A stretch of 64,000 bases of DNA. It comes from Xanthobacteraceae bacterium (GTDB lineage: Bacteria > Pseudomonadota > Alphaproteobacteria > Rhizobiales > Xanthobacteraceae). Both the position numbers and the translations under genes were made by a program. This document shows, in pieces, positions 55,235 through 63,406 of this stretch (the stretch's first letter is position 1; each line of letters starts with the position of its first letter). Below the pieces are notes generated by a model, which was not told the origin of the DNA, searched no databases, and saw only the letters and a program-made list of their open reading frames with translations. The stretch spans positions 310,001 through 374,000 of the forward strand of contig JAHBZB010000001.1 of the NCBI GenBank assembly GCA_019635635.1, in the 5' to 3' direction.

Positions 55235-58200
55235 TCAGAATGCTTCCGAAGTTTTCTCGTGGCCCGCGTCTCCCGCTTCCGCCGACAATCTTTCGAGCGG
55301 CTTTCTTCCGTAGCGAAGAAACAGTAGCGGGGTCAGAATTGCGTCGAGCAAGGTCGCGCTGACCAGACCGCCGAAAATCGTGACCGCGACCGGGTGCAGG
55401 ATTTCCTTGCCGGGCGAGTCCGCATCGATCATCAACGGCACGAGCGCCACGCCCGCCGATAGCGCCGTCATCAGCACCGGCGTCAGCCGGTCCAGCGTGC
55501 CGCGTACGATCAATGCTTCGCCGAACGTCATGCCCTCGCGCAACGAGAGGTTGATGTAGTGGCTGATCTTCAGGATGCCGTTCCGCGTCGCAATGCCGGT
55601 GAGCGTGACGAAGCCGATCATCGACGCGACCGAGAGCGGCAGGCCCGCGAGCAGGAGCGCCACAACGCTGCCGACCAGCGCGAAGGGAATGCTGCCCAGA
55701 ATAATCAGTGTCAGCGTAACCGAGCGATAACGGCTGTATAGCACCGCGAAAATCAGGAGCAGCGAGATCGCCGAAAGACCGGCGATCTTTCTGCTGGCGC
55801 TCGCCTGTGCCGCGAAATTTCCTTCGAGTTGCACGAACATGCCTTGCGGCAATCGGGTCGCGTCGATCTGCTGCTGGATCGCCTGCGCGATCGCGGCGGC
55901 ACCGGAACCGTCGGTGTTGGCGAAGACAGCGATGCGGCGACGGCCGTTCTCCCGGAGAATCTGGTTCGGTCCGTCGGTCTCGCGGATCTCCGCGATCTGG
56001 CGCGCGGGAATCCAGCCCGACGGCGTCTGCATGAGATAGTCGCCGAGCCCTTGCGTCGTCCGCATCCGTTCGGGCAGGCGCAGCACCACATCGAAGCGGC
56101 GAACGCCATCGACCACGCGCGAAACCACCCGGCCGCTCGACAAACGGCTGATCTGTTCGACTACCGCCGCGGGCTGCACGCCATAGAGCGCAGCCTTGCG
56201 GTAATCCACGCGCACTTCGAGTTGCGGAATGAGAACCTGCTTTTCGACCTGCAAATCGCGCACGCCCGGGATCGCCGCGATCTTGCCGCGCAGTTCCTCC
56301 GCCACGCGGCGGAGCGCATCGAGATCGTCGCCGAACAGCTTTAGCGCGATCTCCGCGCGCACGCCGCTCAGCATATGATCGATGCGGTGCGAGATCGGCT
56401 GCCCGACGATGACGGAAACGGGCAGCACGGAGAGCCGCGCGCGGATTTCCGCCGCTACCGCGGTCTTGTCCGCGCCCGGCCGCAATTCCACCTCGAGCTC
56501 GGAGACATGCACGCCCTCGGCATGTTCGTCGAGTTCGGCGCGGCCAGTTCTGCGGCCGACGAGCTTCACCTGCGGGATTTCGAGCACCAGACGTTCCGCG
56601 ATCGCGCCGATCCGGCCCGATTCAGCAAGCGAGATTCCGGGATTGAACTGCACACCGACGGTGAAGGTGCCTTCGTTGAAGGTCGGCAGGAACACGCGCG
56701 GCAGGAACATGAGCCCGGCAATGCCGAGCGTAACCAGCAGAGCGGTCACGGCCAGCACTGCGCGCTGATGGAGGAACGCGCGGCGGAGCAAGGCGGCATT
56801 CCACCGCTTCAAAGTGGAAACGACCGCGCTTTCCCGCTCGCCGAGCGATTTCATGTCCGGCAGCAGGTAATAGGCAAGGACCGGCGTCAGCGTGATCGAT
56901 ACGAGCAGGCTTGCCAGAATCGAAATGACGTAGGCCTGCCCGAGCGGCACGAACAGCCGACCTTCGATTCCCGAAAGCGCGAACAGCGGCACGAACACAA
57001 GGATGATGACAAGGGTCGCGTAGACGATCCCCGAGCGGACTTCCTGACTCGCGCTGAAGATTACCTCATAAGCCGAGCGCGGGTTCCCCGCGGCGCGGTT
57101 CTCGCGCAGCCGCCGGAAGATATTCTCGACATCGACCACCGCGTCATCGACCAGTTCGCCAATCGCAATCGCGATCCCGCCGAGCGTCATGGTGTTGATC
57201 GACAGTCCCGCGAAATGGAATATGAGCGCAGTGACGAGCAGCGACACCGGAATCGCGGTAAGCGAAATGGCGGTCGTGCGCACGTTCAGAAGAAACAGAA
57301 ACAGGATGACGGCGACGACGACGACCGCCTCAACCAGCACCTTCCGCAGGTTGCCGATCGAGGCGTCGATGTAATTGGCCTGCCGGAACAACACCTGATC
57401 GAGCTTCGTGCCTTCCGGCATGGCGCTCGCGATCGATTGCAGCGCGGCCTCGATGTCTTTGGTCAGCCTGATCGTGTCGACGAACGGCTGCTTCTCGACC
57501 GATACCATGACGGCCGGACTGCCCATGTAGCCGGCGTCGCCGCGCTTCACGCGCGCGCCGAAGGCGACGTCGGCGACCTGGCGCAGAAAAATCTGGCCGC
57601 CCGCGTCGCTGGACACCACGATATTGCGCAGATCGTCGAGACTCATCGAGCGCCCGACACTACGGATCAGATATTCGCGCGCGTGCTGGTCGGTAAATCC
57701 GCCGCCGAGATTGGCGCCGAAGGAAACGAGCGCCTTTTCCACCTGCTCGGGCGTGACGTTGAAGGCGCGCATCGCCGGCATGTTCACGAGGATGCGAAAC
57801 TGGCGCACCTCGCCGCCCATCGGAATAACCTGCGCGACGCCGGGCACGGTGAGAAGCCGGGGGCGGATGGTGAAATCCGCAAGCTCCCGCAACTCCATCG
57901 GCGAAATCTTCGGGTTCGTCACCGCGAACATGAACACCTGGCCCATGATCGAACTAACCGGGCCGAGTTGCGGACTAATGTTTGCAGGCAATTGTTCCCG
58001 CGCGAGCGCAAGCCGCTCGGCGACCTGCTGGCGGATGCGGAAGATCTCCGCGCTCCACTCGAACTCCACATAAACGAAAGAGAGCCCGACGCCCGAGACA
58101 GAGCGCACCCGCGTCACGCCGGGAAGCCCGTTCATCTGGGTTTCGATCGGGAAGGTGACGAGCTGCTCGACTTCCTGCGGCGCGTACCCTTCGGCTTCGG

Positions 58201-58351
58201 TGATGATGGTGACGGTCGGCCGGTTGAGATCGGGCAGCACGTCCACCGGCAACTGCGTGATCGCAAAGCCGCCATAGATCATCAGCGCAGCGGAAGCCGC
58301 GAGCACGAGGACGCGATTGCGAAGCGAGCGGCTGACGAGAAATGCAAACAT
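55235..58351 (-). CDS. Heavy-metal-type RND efflux pump permease (CusA/CzcA family)
   Basis: This 1038-residue RND permease is about the usual length of HME pumps (1020-1060). The N-terminal helix (LVLAASAALMIYGGF) leads to the porter domain, and TM4 near residues 393-410 reads AIAIGELVDDAVVDVEN. This differs from both the Zn/Co CzcA-type DFG..VDGAVVMVEN and the Cu/Ag CusA-type AIGVMVDAAIVMIEN, so the exported metal is not assignable. It overlaps the adaptor gene by 1 bp (TGATG). Confidence 0.9.
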   Translation of the reverse strand: MFAFLVSRSLRNRVLVLAASAALMIYGGFAITQLPVDVLPDLNRPTVTIITEAEGYAPQEVEQLVTFPIETQMNGLPGVTRVRSVSGVGLSFVYVEFEWSAEIFRIRQQVAERLALAREQLPANISPQLGPVSSIMGQVFMFAVTNPKISPMELRELADFTIRPRLLTVPGVAQVIPMGGEVRQFRILVNMPAMRAFNVTPEQVEKALVSFGANLGGGFTDQHAREYLIRSVGRSMSLDDLRNIVVSSDAGGQIFLRQVADVAFGARVKRGDAGYMGSPAVMVSVEKQPFVDTIRLTKDIEAALQSIASAMPEGTKLDQVLFRQANYIDASIGNLRKVLVEAVVVVAVILFLFLLNVRTTAISLTAIPVSLLVTALIFHFAGLSINTMTLGGIAIAIGELVDDAVVDVENIFRRLRENRAAGNPRSAYEVIFSASQEVRSGIVYATLVIILVFVPLFALSGIEGRLFVPLGQAYVISILASLLVSITLTPVLAYYLLPDMKSLGERESAVVSTLKRWNAALLRRAFLHQRAVLAVTALLVTLGIAGLMFLPRVFLPTFNEGTFTVGVQFNPGISLAESGRIGAIAERLVLEIPQVKLVGRRTGRAELDEHAEGVHVSELEVELRPGADKTAVAAEIRARLSVLPVSVIVGQPISHRIDHMLSGVRAEIALKLFGDDLDALRRVAEELRGKIAAIPGVRDLQVEKQVLIPQLEVRVDYRKAALYGVQPAAVVEQISRLSSGRVVSRVVDGVRRFDVVLRLPERMRTTQGLGDYLMQTPSGWIPARQIAEIRETDGPNQILRENGRRRIAVFANTDGSGAAAIAQAIQQQIDATRLPQGMFVQLEGNFAAQASASRKIAGLSAISLLLIFAVLYSRYRSVTLTLIILGSIPFALVGSVVALLLAGLPLSVASMIGFVTLTGIATRNGILKISHYINLSLREGMTFGEALIVRGTLDRLTPVLMTALSAGVALVPLMIDADSPGKEILHPVAVTIFGGLVSATLLDAILTPLLFLRYGRKPLERLSAEAGDAGHEKTSEAF

Positions 58352-59991
58352 CAGCGCACCTGATCGAGCAGTTCGGCACCGCGCACCGCAATGCGGGCGC
58401 CATCTTTCAGGCCGTCCATGACCAGCACATTGTCCGCATCAAGCGGTTCGATCTTCACGAGCTTCGGCGCGAAACGCTCCGCGCTGACGTGTTCGAAAAT
58501 CACCTGCTGCCCGTTCGCGGCCCGCACCACCGCGGCGCGCGGCACCCGGATTCCACGGCGCTTCCCGGGAAGGCTCGCAAACACGGTGACGAACTGCCCA
58601 GCCCATACGTCCGTGGTGCTGCCATCGATTGCGAACTGCACCGCGATCGACTGGTTGCGCAGCGCGGCAGCACTTCCCCGGAAAAGCAGCTTAAGCGAAT
58701 GGCCGCTTTCGGTTCGCGCGCTCGCGTCGCCGACGCCCGCGATGGCATCGAAGCTCAGCGCCTCTACCCAGAGGCGCGCGGGATCGATGATCTGGAAGAC
58801 CACGGTGCTCGGCTGCGCGAGTTGCCCCGCGACGGTGTTCGCTTCCGCGATCACGCCGCTGACCGGCGCGACCAGCACCTCCGGCTCGCGGCGGATTTTC
58901 TCGAGTTGCGCCCTGCGGCCGCGCAATCCTTCGAGTTCCGTTCGCGCGTCTTCGAGTTGCGTGCGGGGAATTGCGTTGCTTTCGACGAGCTTTTCGAAGC
59001 GCACCACGCGCCGCTCGACAATCGCGATCTGCTGGAGCAGCTCGCCCTCCTTCTGGCGCATGTCGGAAACGTCGATCGCCTGGATCGGCGGCTCGACATA
59101 AGCCAGCACCTGCCCTTTCGTTACCCGGCTGCCGAGCGCCGGAAATCCGTCGGGCGGCGGCAACAGCCTTCCGGCAAGCGTCGACTGCACATATCCGCTT
59201 GCATTGGCATCGGGGATGACCCGTCCGGGCAGTTCGACGGTGCGCGCATATTCGCCGTCCTTTGCCGCCCCGGTCCGGATCGCGAGCAAGCGCTGCACCG
59301 CTTTCGGAACGAAAATCGTGCCGTCGGGAAGGCGTTGCGAAACATCCTGGGCGCTTGGCGCCGGGGAATGATTGTCGTTGTTCGCTTCATGCGCCTGCGC
59401 CGACGCAAGCACGGCAAGCACGGCAAGCATGACGAGCACGACGGCGCCTAGATAGCGCCGCGCAAGCCTCGGGGAGCGAACGATCGTCACCGCGCCTGCG
59501 ATGAAGGCAATAAATGCGATCGCAAAGCCCGCGAGCGCGAGCGTCCATCGGGGCGCCGGCTTGGCTTCGAGCTTGTCTGCTCGCGCGGTTATCCCGGCGA
59601 TCGTCACCGGGAGCACCTCGCTGCTCCCGGCGCGCGTGACGGTGAAGATCAGATCGAGATGATCGGATGCATTCGTCCACTTCGCGGGTATGCGATACGT
59701 GCCGCCTGCGCCGCGTTCCGCTTTTTGCGTGCCGGATGGCGTGAGCGCCTCGATTTCGGCATCGGTGACCGGCTCGTTATTCGACAGCCGGTCGAGATAG
59801 ACCGTCACCACGCCATCGCGAAGCACCGCGACCAGTTGCATATCCCCGGACACGGCTTCGCCGCGAGGCGCGGCCTGACTTGCCGCCTGCGCGGGCTCGT
59901 CGTGATCGTGCCCGTCATGCGCAAGCGAGGGCGTGAGCTGAAAGCCGAATATAACGAGAAAACTCGCGGCATAAGCGAGACGTGCGCGCAT
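58351..59991 (-). CDS. RND efflux periplasmic adaptor with His-rich N-terminus (CusB/CzcB family)
   Basis: This ~546-residue membrane-fusion protein has a signal sequence and a metal-binding-like HDGHDHDE run directly after it, a second hydrophobic segment at ~165-210 (TLALAGFAIAFIAFIAGAV), and the barrel-sandwich and coiled-coil region (EGELLQQIAIVERRVVRFEKLVES). ATG 59991 starts RARLAYAASFLV; the longer frame (60018) is less likely. It links the pump to an outer-membrane channel, which is absent from the window. The internal membrane segment is unusual for an adaptor and may mean a fused N-terminal module. Confidence 0.88.
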   Translation of the reverse strand: MRARLAYAASFLVIFGFQLTPSLAHDGHDHDEPAQAASQAAPRGEAVSGDMQLVAVLRDGVVTVYLDRLSNNEPVTDAEIEALTPSGTQKAERGAGGTYRIPAKWTNASDHLDLIFTVTRAGSSEVLPVTIAGITARADKLEAKPAPRWTLALAGFAIAFIAFIAGAVTIVRSPRLARRYLGAVVLVMLAVLAVLASAQAHEANNDNHSPAPSAQDVSQRLPDGTIFVPKAVQRLLAIRTGAAKDGEYARTVELPGRVIPDANASGYVQSTLAGRLLPPPDGFPALGSRVTKGQVLAYVEPPIQAIDVSDMRQKEGELLQQIAIVERRVVRFEKLVESNAIPRTQLEDARTELEGLRGRRAQLEKIRREPEVLVAPVSGVIAEANTVAGQLAQPSTVVFQIIDPARLWVEALSFDAIAGVGDASARTESGHSLKLLFRGSAAALRNQSIAVQFAIDGSTTDVWAGQFVTVFASLPGKRRGIRVPRAAVVRAANGQQVIFEHVSAERFAPKLVKIEPLDADNVLVMDGLKDGARIAVRGAELLDQVR

Positions 59992-60051
59992 GGAAAATCC
60001 TTCGCAACATGAACCCAATGCGCCCGGCCTGACGGCAGGGCGCGTTCGTGA

Positions 60052-60447
60052 TCAGGCGAAGATTTTCGGAGGTCGGCTCAGGTCGAAGGATGTTTGCCGC
60101 AACCGAAGCGGCGCGGCGGCAAGCAATCGCGGCTTTGCAAGCGGAAAGTTACCGACAGCCAATTCATCGGTGACGATCGCCGCAGACACGCCGGACGAAC
60201 ACGCACAACAGGATTCGCAATCGGCCCGGTTCGCGCCATGCGGACAGAGTTTCTGCTGCGTGCTCGAGGCGGTAACGAATTCGCCGGGCAAGCGTTTCGT
60301 CCGGATCTCTTCCGCGCCGGTTGCGGCATGAGAGGACGCGACACTCGGCGAAGCATGGGCGGCCGCGGAATGCGCAAATGCGCTGTCCGCCGCTCCGAAC
60401 AGGAGCGCCGCAACGGCAAATGCGATTAACCAGACGACCTTCCGCAT
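60052..60447 (-). CDS. Small exported Cys-rich protein, head of the metal-efflux operon
   Basis: The 131-residue protein has an N-terminal signal (VVWLIAFAVAALLFGAADSAFA) followed by His/Ala-rich sequence (HSAAAHASP) and a Cys cluster CPHGANRADCESCCAC near residues 68-85. The cluster looks metal-binding. ATG 60447 is chosen; the in-frame extension upstream has no hydrophobic or family-like content. It lies 60 bp before the adaptor gene. The family is not recognised; it resembles small periplasmic proteins that sit beside Cu or Co/Zn resistance pumps. Confidence 0.7.
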   Translation of the reverse strand: MRKVVWLIAFAVAALLFGAADSAFAHSAAAHASPSVASSHAATGAEEIRTKRLPGEFVTASSTQQKLCPHGANRADCESCCACSSGVSAAIVTDELAVGNFPLAKPRLLAAAPLRLRQTSFDLSRPPKIFA

Positions 60448-60627
60448 CCGGCCTTCATAGCCGACCTCGCGGGCGAAGTCATTTATGGCGCTCGCGTGGC
60501 GAGAGCGCGCTACAATATATCCGCGCGCGAAAAGCCCGCCCCGGTCTTTATTCCCTGGGATCAAAGCGACCGGCGGGCCGTAACCCATCACGCCAGGCCG
60601 GACGATATTTGAGGTCTTGGTTCACGG

Positions 60628-61644
60628 ATGTCCGCCACCAGCAGTTATGCGACTATGGGCTCCTCAAAGGTCCGAACCAACAGCAACTTCCCTGTGGCAA
60701 ATTTCCTGCACCGGTTACGGCGCAACGCGGCGCAAATCGCTATCCGTCAGTCGATCGTTGCAACCGCGGCGCTTTCGATTAGCGCGCAGCGTTCGACCGT
60801 TCGTTTCCTGGTCTGGCTTGCGAGCAGCATTCCGATGCTGCGTCGGAGAGTTCGAGAGAACATGATTCTGGCTCTGGGCGACGAAGTGCCCGCTCAAGCC
60901 GAGCGCCGCTATTTTCAACACGCCGGCTGGTCCTTGTCCGGCGCGCTGGCAACATTCCACCACGGCCTCACCGGGACGCCGATCCCGGGAGAGGTCAAAT
61001 TCGATGAAACGATACGGCTCCTGGATGAAGCCGTTGCCGAAGGGCGCGGTGTTATCCTCACTGCGCCGCACTGGTCGGGGCACGAACTCCTGGCCGCGAG
61101 CGTCAACCTCAGACACAAGAACAAACACCCGATGGTTATGCTGGTGCGTCAAGCGCCAACGCCGGAACGGGCCGCGCGCAAGCAGAAATGGTACAATGCG
61201 CTCGGCGCCGAGATCGTGCTACGTCCGAATGGAAGCTCGGCAATCAAAGACGCCGTGACTTATCTGAAGTTTCTGAAGCACGGCAAAGTGCTCGCTATCA
61301 CGCCCGATCTTCTTGCAGATGCAGAACACGGCGTTGAGGTATCGATCTTCGGACGCAGGGCCAGATTGCACGGCGGCGCCTTTGCTCTGGCGATCTTGGC
61401 GCGGGCACCGATGATACGAGCGTCCGTACAATGGCAAGGTGATTCAACCGCGATGCTGGCCTTCGAGCGTGCGGGCGTTGCCGATACTGGCGACCACGAT
61501 GCCATCATGCGTGCGGCCGCCCAGGACTGGTGCCGCTGGTTTGAGGGCAGGCTTCGAGCGAACCCGGAGAACTGGCTATTCTGGCTCGACAGGCGCTGGG
61601 GCCGTTTCCTGCACGCGACGCCGAGAACATCGACAACCGAATGA
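60628..61644 (+). CDS. Lysophospholipid/lipid A acyltransferase family protein (LpxL-like)
   Basis: This 338-residue acyltransferase has the family catalytic segment APHWSGHE near residues 150-157 and the later ITPDLLADAEHGVEVSIFGRRARLHGG region typical of the LpxL/LpxM (HtrB) fold. It should transfer an acyl chain to a lipid A-type or other lipid acceptor at the inner membrane. The start is ATG 60628, weakly supported (GAGGTC upstream). It overlaps the CPBP gene by 4 bp. Base composition looks less G/C-biased at third positions than in the operons to its left. Confidence 0.82.
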   Translation: MSATSSYATMGSSKVRTNSNFPVANFLHRLRRNAAQIAIRQSIVATAALSISAQRSTVRFLVWLASSIPMLRRRVRENMILALGDEVPAQAERRYFQHAGWSLSGALATFHHGLTGTPIPGEVKFDETIRLLDEAVAEGRGVILTAPHWSGHELLAASVNLRHKNKHPMVMLVRQAPTPERAARKQKWYNALGAEIVLRPNGSSAIKDAVTYLKFLKHGKVLAITPDLLADAEHGVEVSIFGRRARLHGGAFALAILARAPMIRASVQWQGDSTAMLAFERAGVADTGDHDAIMRAAAQDWCRWFEGRLRANPENWLFWLDRRWGRFLHATPRTSTTE

Positions 61645-62462
61645 ATGTCTTGATCGTATTAGGAACTGCCGCGCTCGGGCTGAGCGCGCTCTGGGCGATT
61701 CAAAGCGTCGTACTCACGCTTGCCGGCGAGCCCTTGGCTTGGCCATTGAGATTCAAGAAGCGCGGCCCTGTGGCGGTGTGGACGGGCCGTGTGCTGATCC
61801 ACTCATTCTGGATCTTTGTTCTGGTTGCGACGCCTCTTGCTCTCGGCATTCGTCCGATCGACGCGCTGCATCAAGCTTTTCCAACCCCTGTTCCTTGGCA
61901 CAGTATCGCAGCGGCGTTTTCGATCATGTTTTTTCCGGCCGCCTCGATGTACGCGCTCTACATCGCAGCCGGTTGGGCACGATTCGAGCCGCAGCACGAT
62001 CAAGCGAAGCGGCGCGGCAAACTGCTTCGGCGCATTTTTCCGGGACCATTGCCGGTCTCGATTTTCGAGGAGGCAGTGTTTCGAGGAATTCTTCTCGAAC
62101 AGATGCTCCGGTTGCTTCCGCAATCATCCGCTTATACGGCGCTGGCGATCATCATGAATTCCGCTGCGTTCTCGGCGGTACACTTTGTAAAGCCGGTCGA
62201 TTGGAAGCCAATCAAGCAGGTGGCCTACGGCTATTTCATTGTCGGCTGCCTGTTCGGACTTGCCTATGTCGTCGGCGGGCGCAACCTGTGGCTTCCAATT
62301 GCGGTTCATGCCGCGGCGATCTTCGTCATCGAGGTCGCGCGACTTTACGTCGTCTTCCAGGCTCCGCCCTGGCTCGTCGGTTACACTGAATGGCCGCAGA
62401 GCGGCCTCGTCGGAAGCGTGCTCGTACTGGGCGTGGCGGTGGCCCTATTGACGCTGATCTGA
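61641..62462 (+). CDS. CPBP family intramembrane metalloprotease-like protein
   Basis: This 273-residue membrane protein has several hydrophobic helices and the Abi/CPBP motif EEAVFRG at about residues 143-149 (EExxxR), followed by FSAVHFV and AVHAAAIFV with the metal-site-like histidines. Such proteins are CAAX-protease homologues in bacteria, some linked to bacteriocin self-immunity. It is coupled to a lipid acyltransferase, so envelope maintenance is a possible role. Substrate unknown. Confidence 0.83.
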   Translation: MNVLIVLGTAALGLSALWAIQSVVLTLAGEPLAWPLRFKKRGPVAVWTGRVLIHSFWIFVLVATPLALGIRPIDALHQAFPTPVPWHSIAAAFSIMFFPAASMYALYIAAGWARFEPQHDQAKRRGKLLRRIFPGPLPVSIFEEAVFRGILLEQMLRLLPQSSAYTALAIIMNSAAFSAVHFVKPVDWKPIKQVAYGYFIVGCLFGLAYVVGGRNLWLPIAVHAAAIFVIEVARLYVVFQAPPWLVGYTEWPQSGLVGSVLVLGVAVALLTLI

Positions 62463-62665
62463 TGCATGCGGTGCGCCAAGCCGGCGTCTAATGGTTGCAA
62501 TGAGTCTTCGATATTGTCAGCGGACATAGTGAGGCTTTCCGGGGACCACGCTATTTCCTGCGCTTTCTGATCCCACTCTTTGCTCAGTTGTTTTGCTAAC
62601 GCGAAAACTACTGTCCTACCCGCTCGCGTCGGACAAGGGCGACTCCAGAGAGTCAGCGTCTTCAA
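62381..62665 (-). other. Weak open reading frame, probably not a gene
   Basis: A 94-codon frame overlaps the 3' end of the CPBP gene. Its first ~55 codons lie in otherwise empty sequence between CPBP and tRNA-Ser. The product has no recognised motif and no clear ribosome site. I list it only because nothing else explains 62463-62681. Confidence 0.15.
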
Positions 62666-62681
62666 TCGCTTGAAAAATAAG

Positions 62682-62771
62682 TGGCGGAGAGAGTGGGATT
62701 CGAACCCACGTTACGGTTTCCCGTAAACACGCTTTCCAAGCGTGCGCCTTCAACCACTCGGCCACCTCTCC
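62682..62771 (-). tRNA. tRNA-Ser(GGA)
   Basis: On the minus strand a 90-nt type II tRNA folds from GGAGAGGTGGCC at the 5' end to TCTCTCC-G-CCA at the 3' end, with CCA encoded. The anticodon loop CTTGGAAAG gives anticodon GGA, which reads UCC/UCU serine codons. A long variable arm (TTTACGGGAAACCGTAA) and TTCGAATCC T-loop are present. Confidence 0.96.
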
Positions 62772-62844
62772 ATGCAGGCACGTCAAACACGTCGGCGAAG
62801 GCGCACGCCTCTTTCCTTTAAATCCGCTCGCCGGAGGCGAGCGG

Positions 62845-62874
62845 GTGCGCCTTCAACCACTCGGCCACCTCTCC
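62845..62874 (-). repeat. 30-nt duplicate of the 5' part of tRNA-Ser
   Basis: The 30 bases from 62845 to 62874 are identical to 62742-62771, i.e. the acceptor 5' strand and D-arm of the tRNA-Ser gene, 103 bp away in the same orientation. After them come GCTCGCC-type arms (CCGCTCGCC/GGCGAGCGG) instead of an anticodon arm, so this is not a tRNA. It is probably the scar of a duplication or an old integration. Confidence 0.9.
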
Positions 62875-63004
62875 GCGGGAGCACTTCGGCGGCAAGGGGC
62901 ATAATACGGGTTGGCGTTCAGGACAAGAACGCAGCGAAAATCGCGGTATTGCCTTGCCGAAAATCGACCGTAAGGTCGCGGCAAGCCTCGCCTTGGAGCC
63001 CCCC

Positions 63005-63319
63005 ATGATCCGCTTTTTGTTCCGCTTTATCGGCCTGTGGTTGCTCGCGGGCGCATTCGTCGCGCTCGTGATCGACGGGACCCGCAGCGTGAGCGCCTCG
63101 CAATTCGTGGCCGCACCCCTGCGGTCGATCTGGACGCTCCTCCACCCGGCGAGCCTCGCCGCCGCGCAAGCGCGGTTCGCGGGCGGGCCGGGCGAGCCGC
63201 TTTTCGAATATTTGCTTTCGGCTCCCTTCTTCGCGTTTCTCGCCGTGTTCGGACTTCTGTTTCTGCTGATCGGGCGGCGGAAACGGGAGAAAATCATCGG
63301 CTATTCGTCGCGCGACTAG
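63005..63319 (+). CDS. Small membrane protein of unknown function
   Basis: This 104-residue protein has two hydrophobic segments (residues ~8-24, LWLLAGAFVALVIDG; and ~75-93, FFAFLAVFGLLFLLIG) and a basic C-terminus (GRRKREK). It lies between the tRNA-Ser region and msrA, with no ribosome site I can rely on. The ATG at 63005 is chosen because upstream codons do not look coding. The family is common in this bacterial group without known function. Confidence 0.7.
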   Translation: MIRFLFRFIGLWLLAGAFVALVIDGTRSVSASQFVAAPLRSIWTLLHPASLAAAQARFAGGPGEPLFEYLLSAPFFAFLAVFGLLFLLIGRRKREKIIGYSSRD

Positions 63320-63406
63320 GGCTGCTCGCGAGGCTTTGATCGGCGGGCCGCTCGCGGGAGCGGGCGCCCGACCTTATATTGGCGGCAGAACCCAAGGAGA
63401 CAGACG

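Noticed and set aside
56375-58363. 662-codon frame opposite the RND permease gene
   Set aside because: Opposite a complete pump gene; composition is that of an antisense frame (many R, E, D, H) and no motif or ribosome site is seen.
62845-62874. Second tRNA-Ser gene
   Set aside because: Only the first 30 nt match; no anticodon arm, variable arm or T-arm follows, so it cannot be a functional tRNA.
62818-63297. 159-codon minus-strand frame over the small membrane protein
   Set aside because: It covers the tRNA fragment and opposes the better-supported membrane protein at 63005; no family features.
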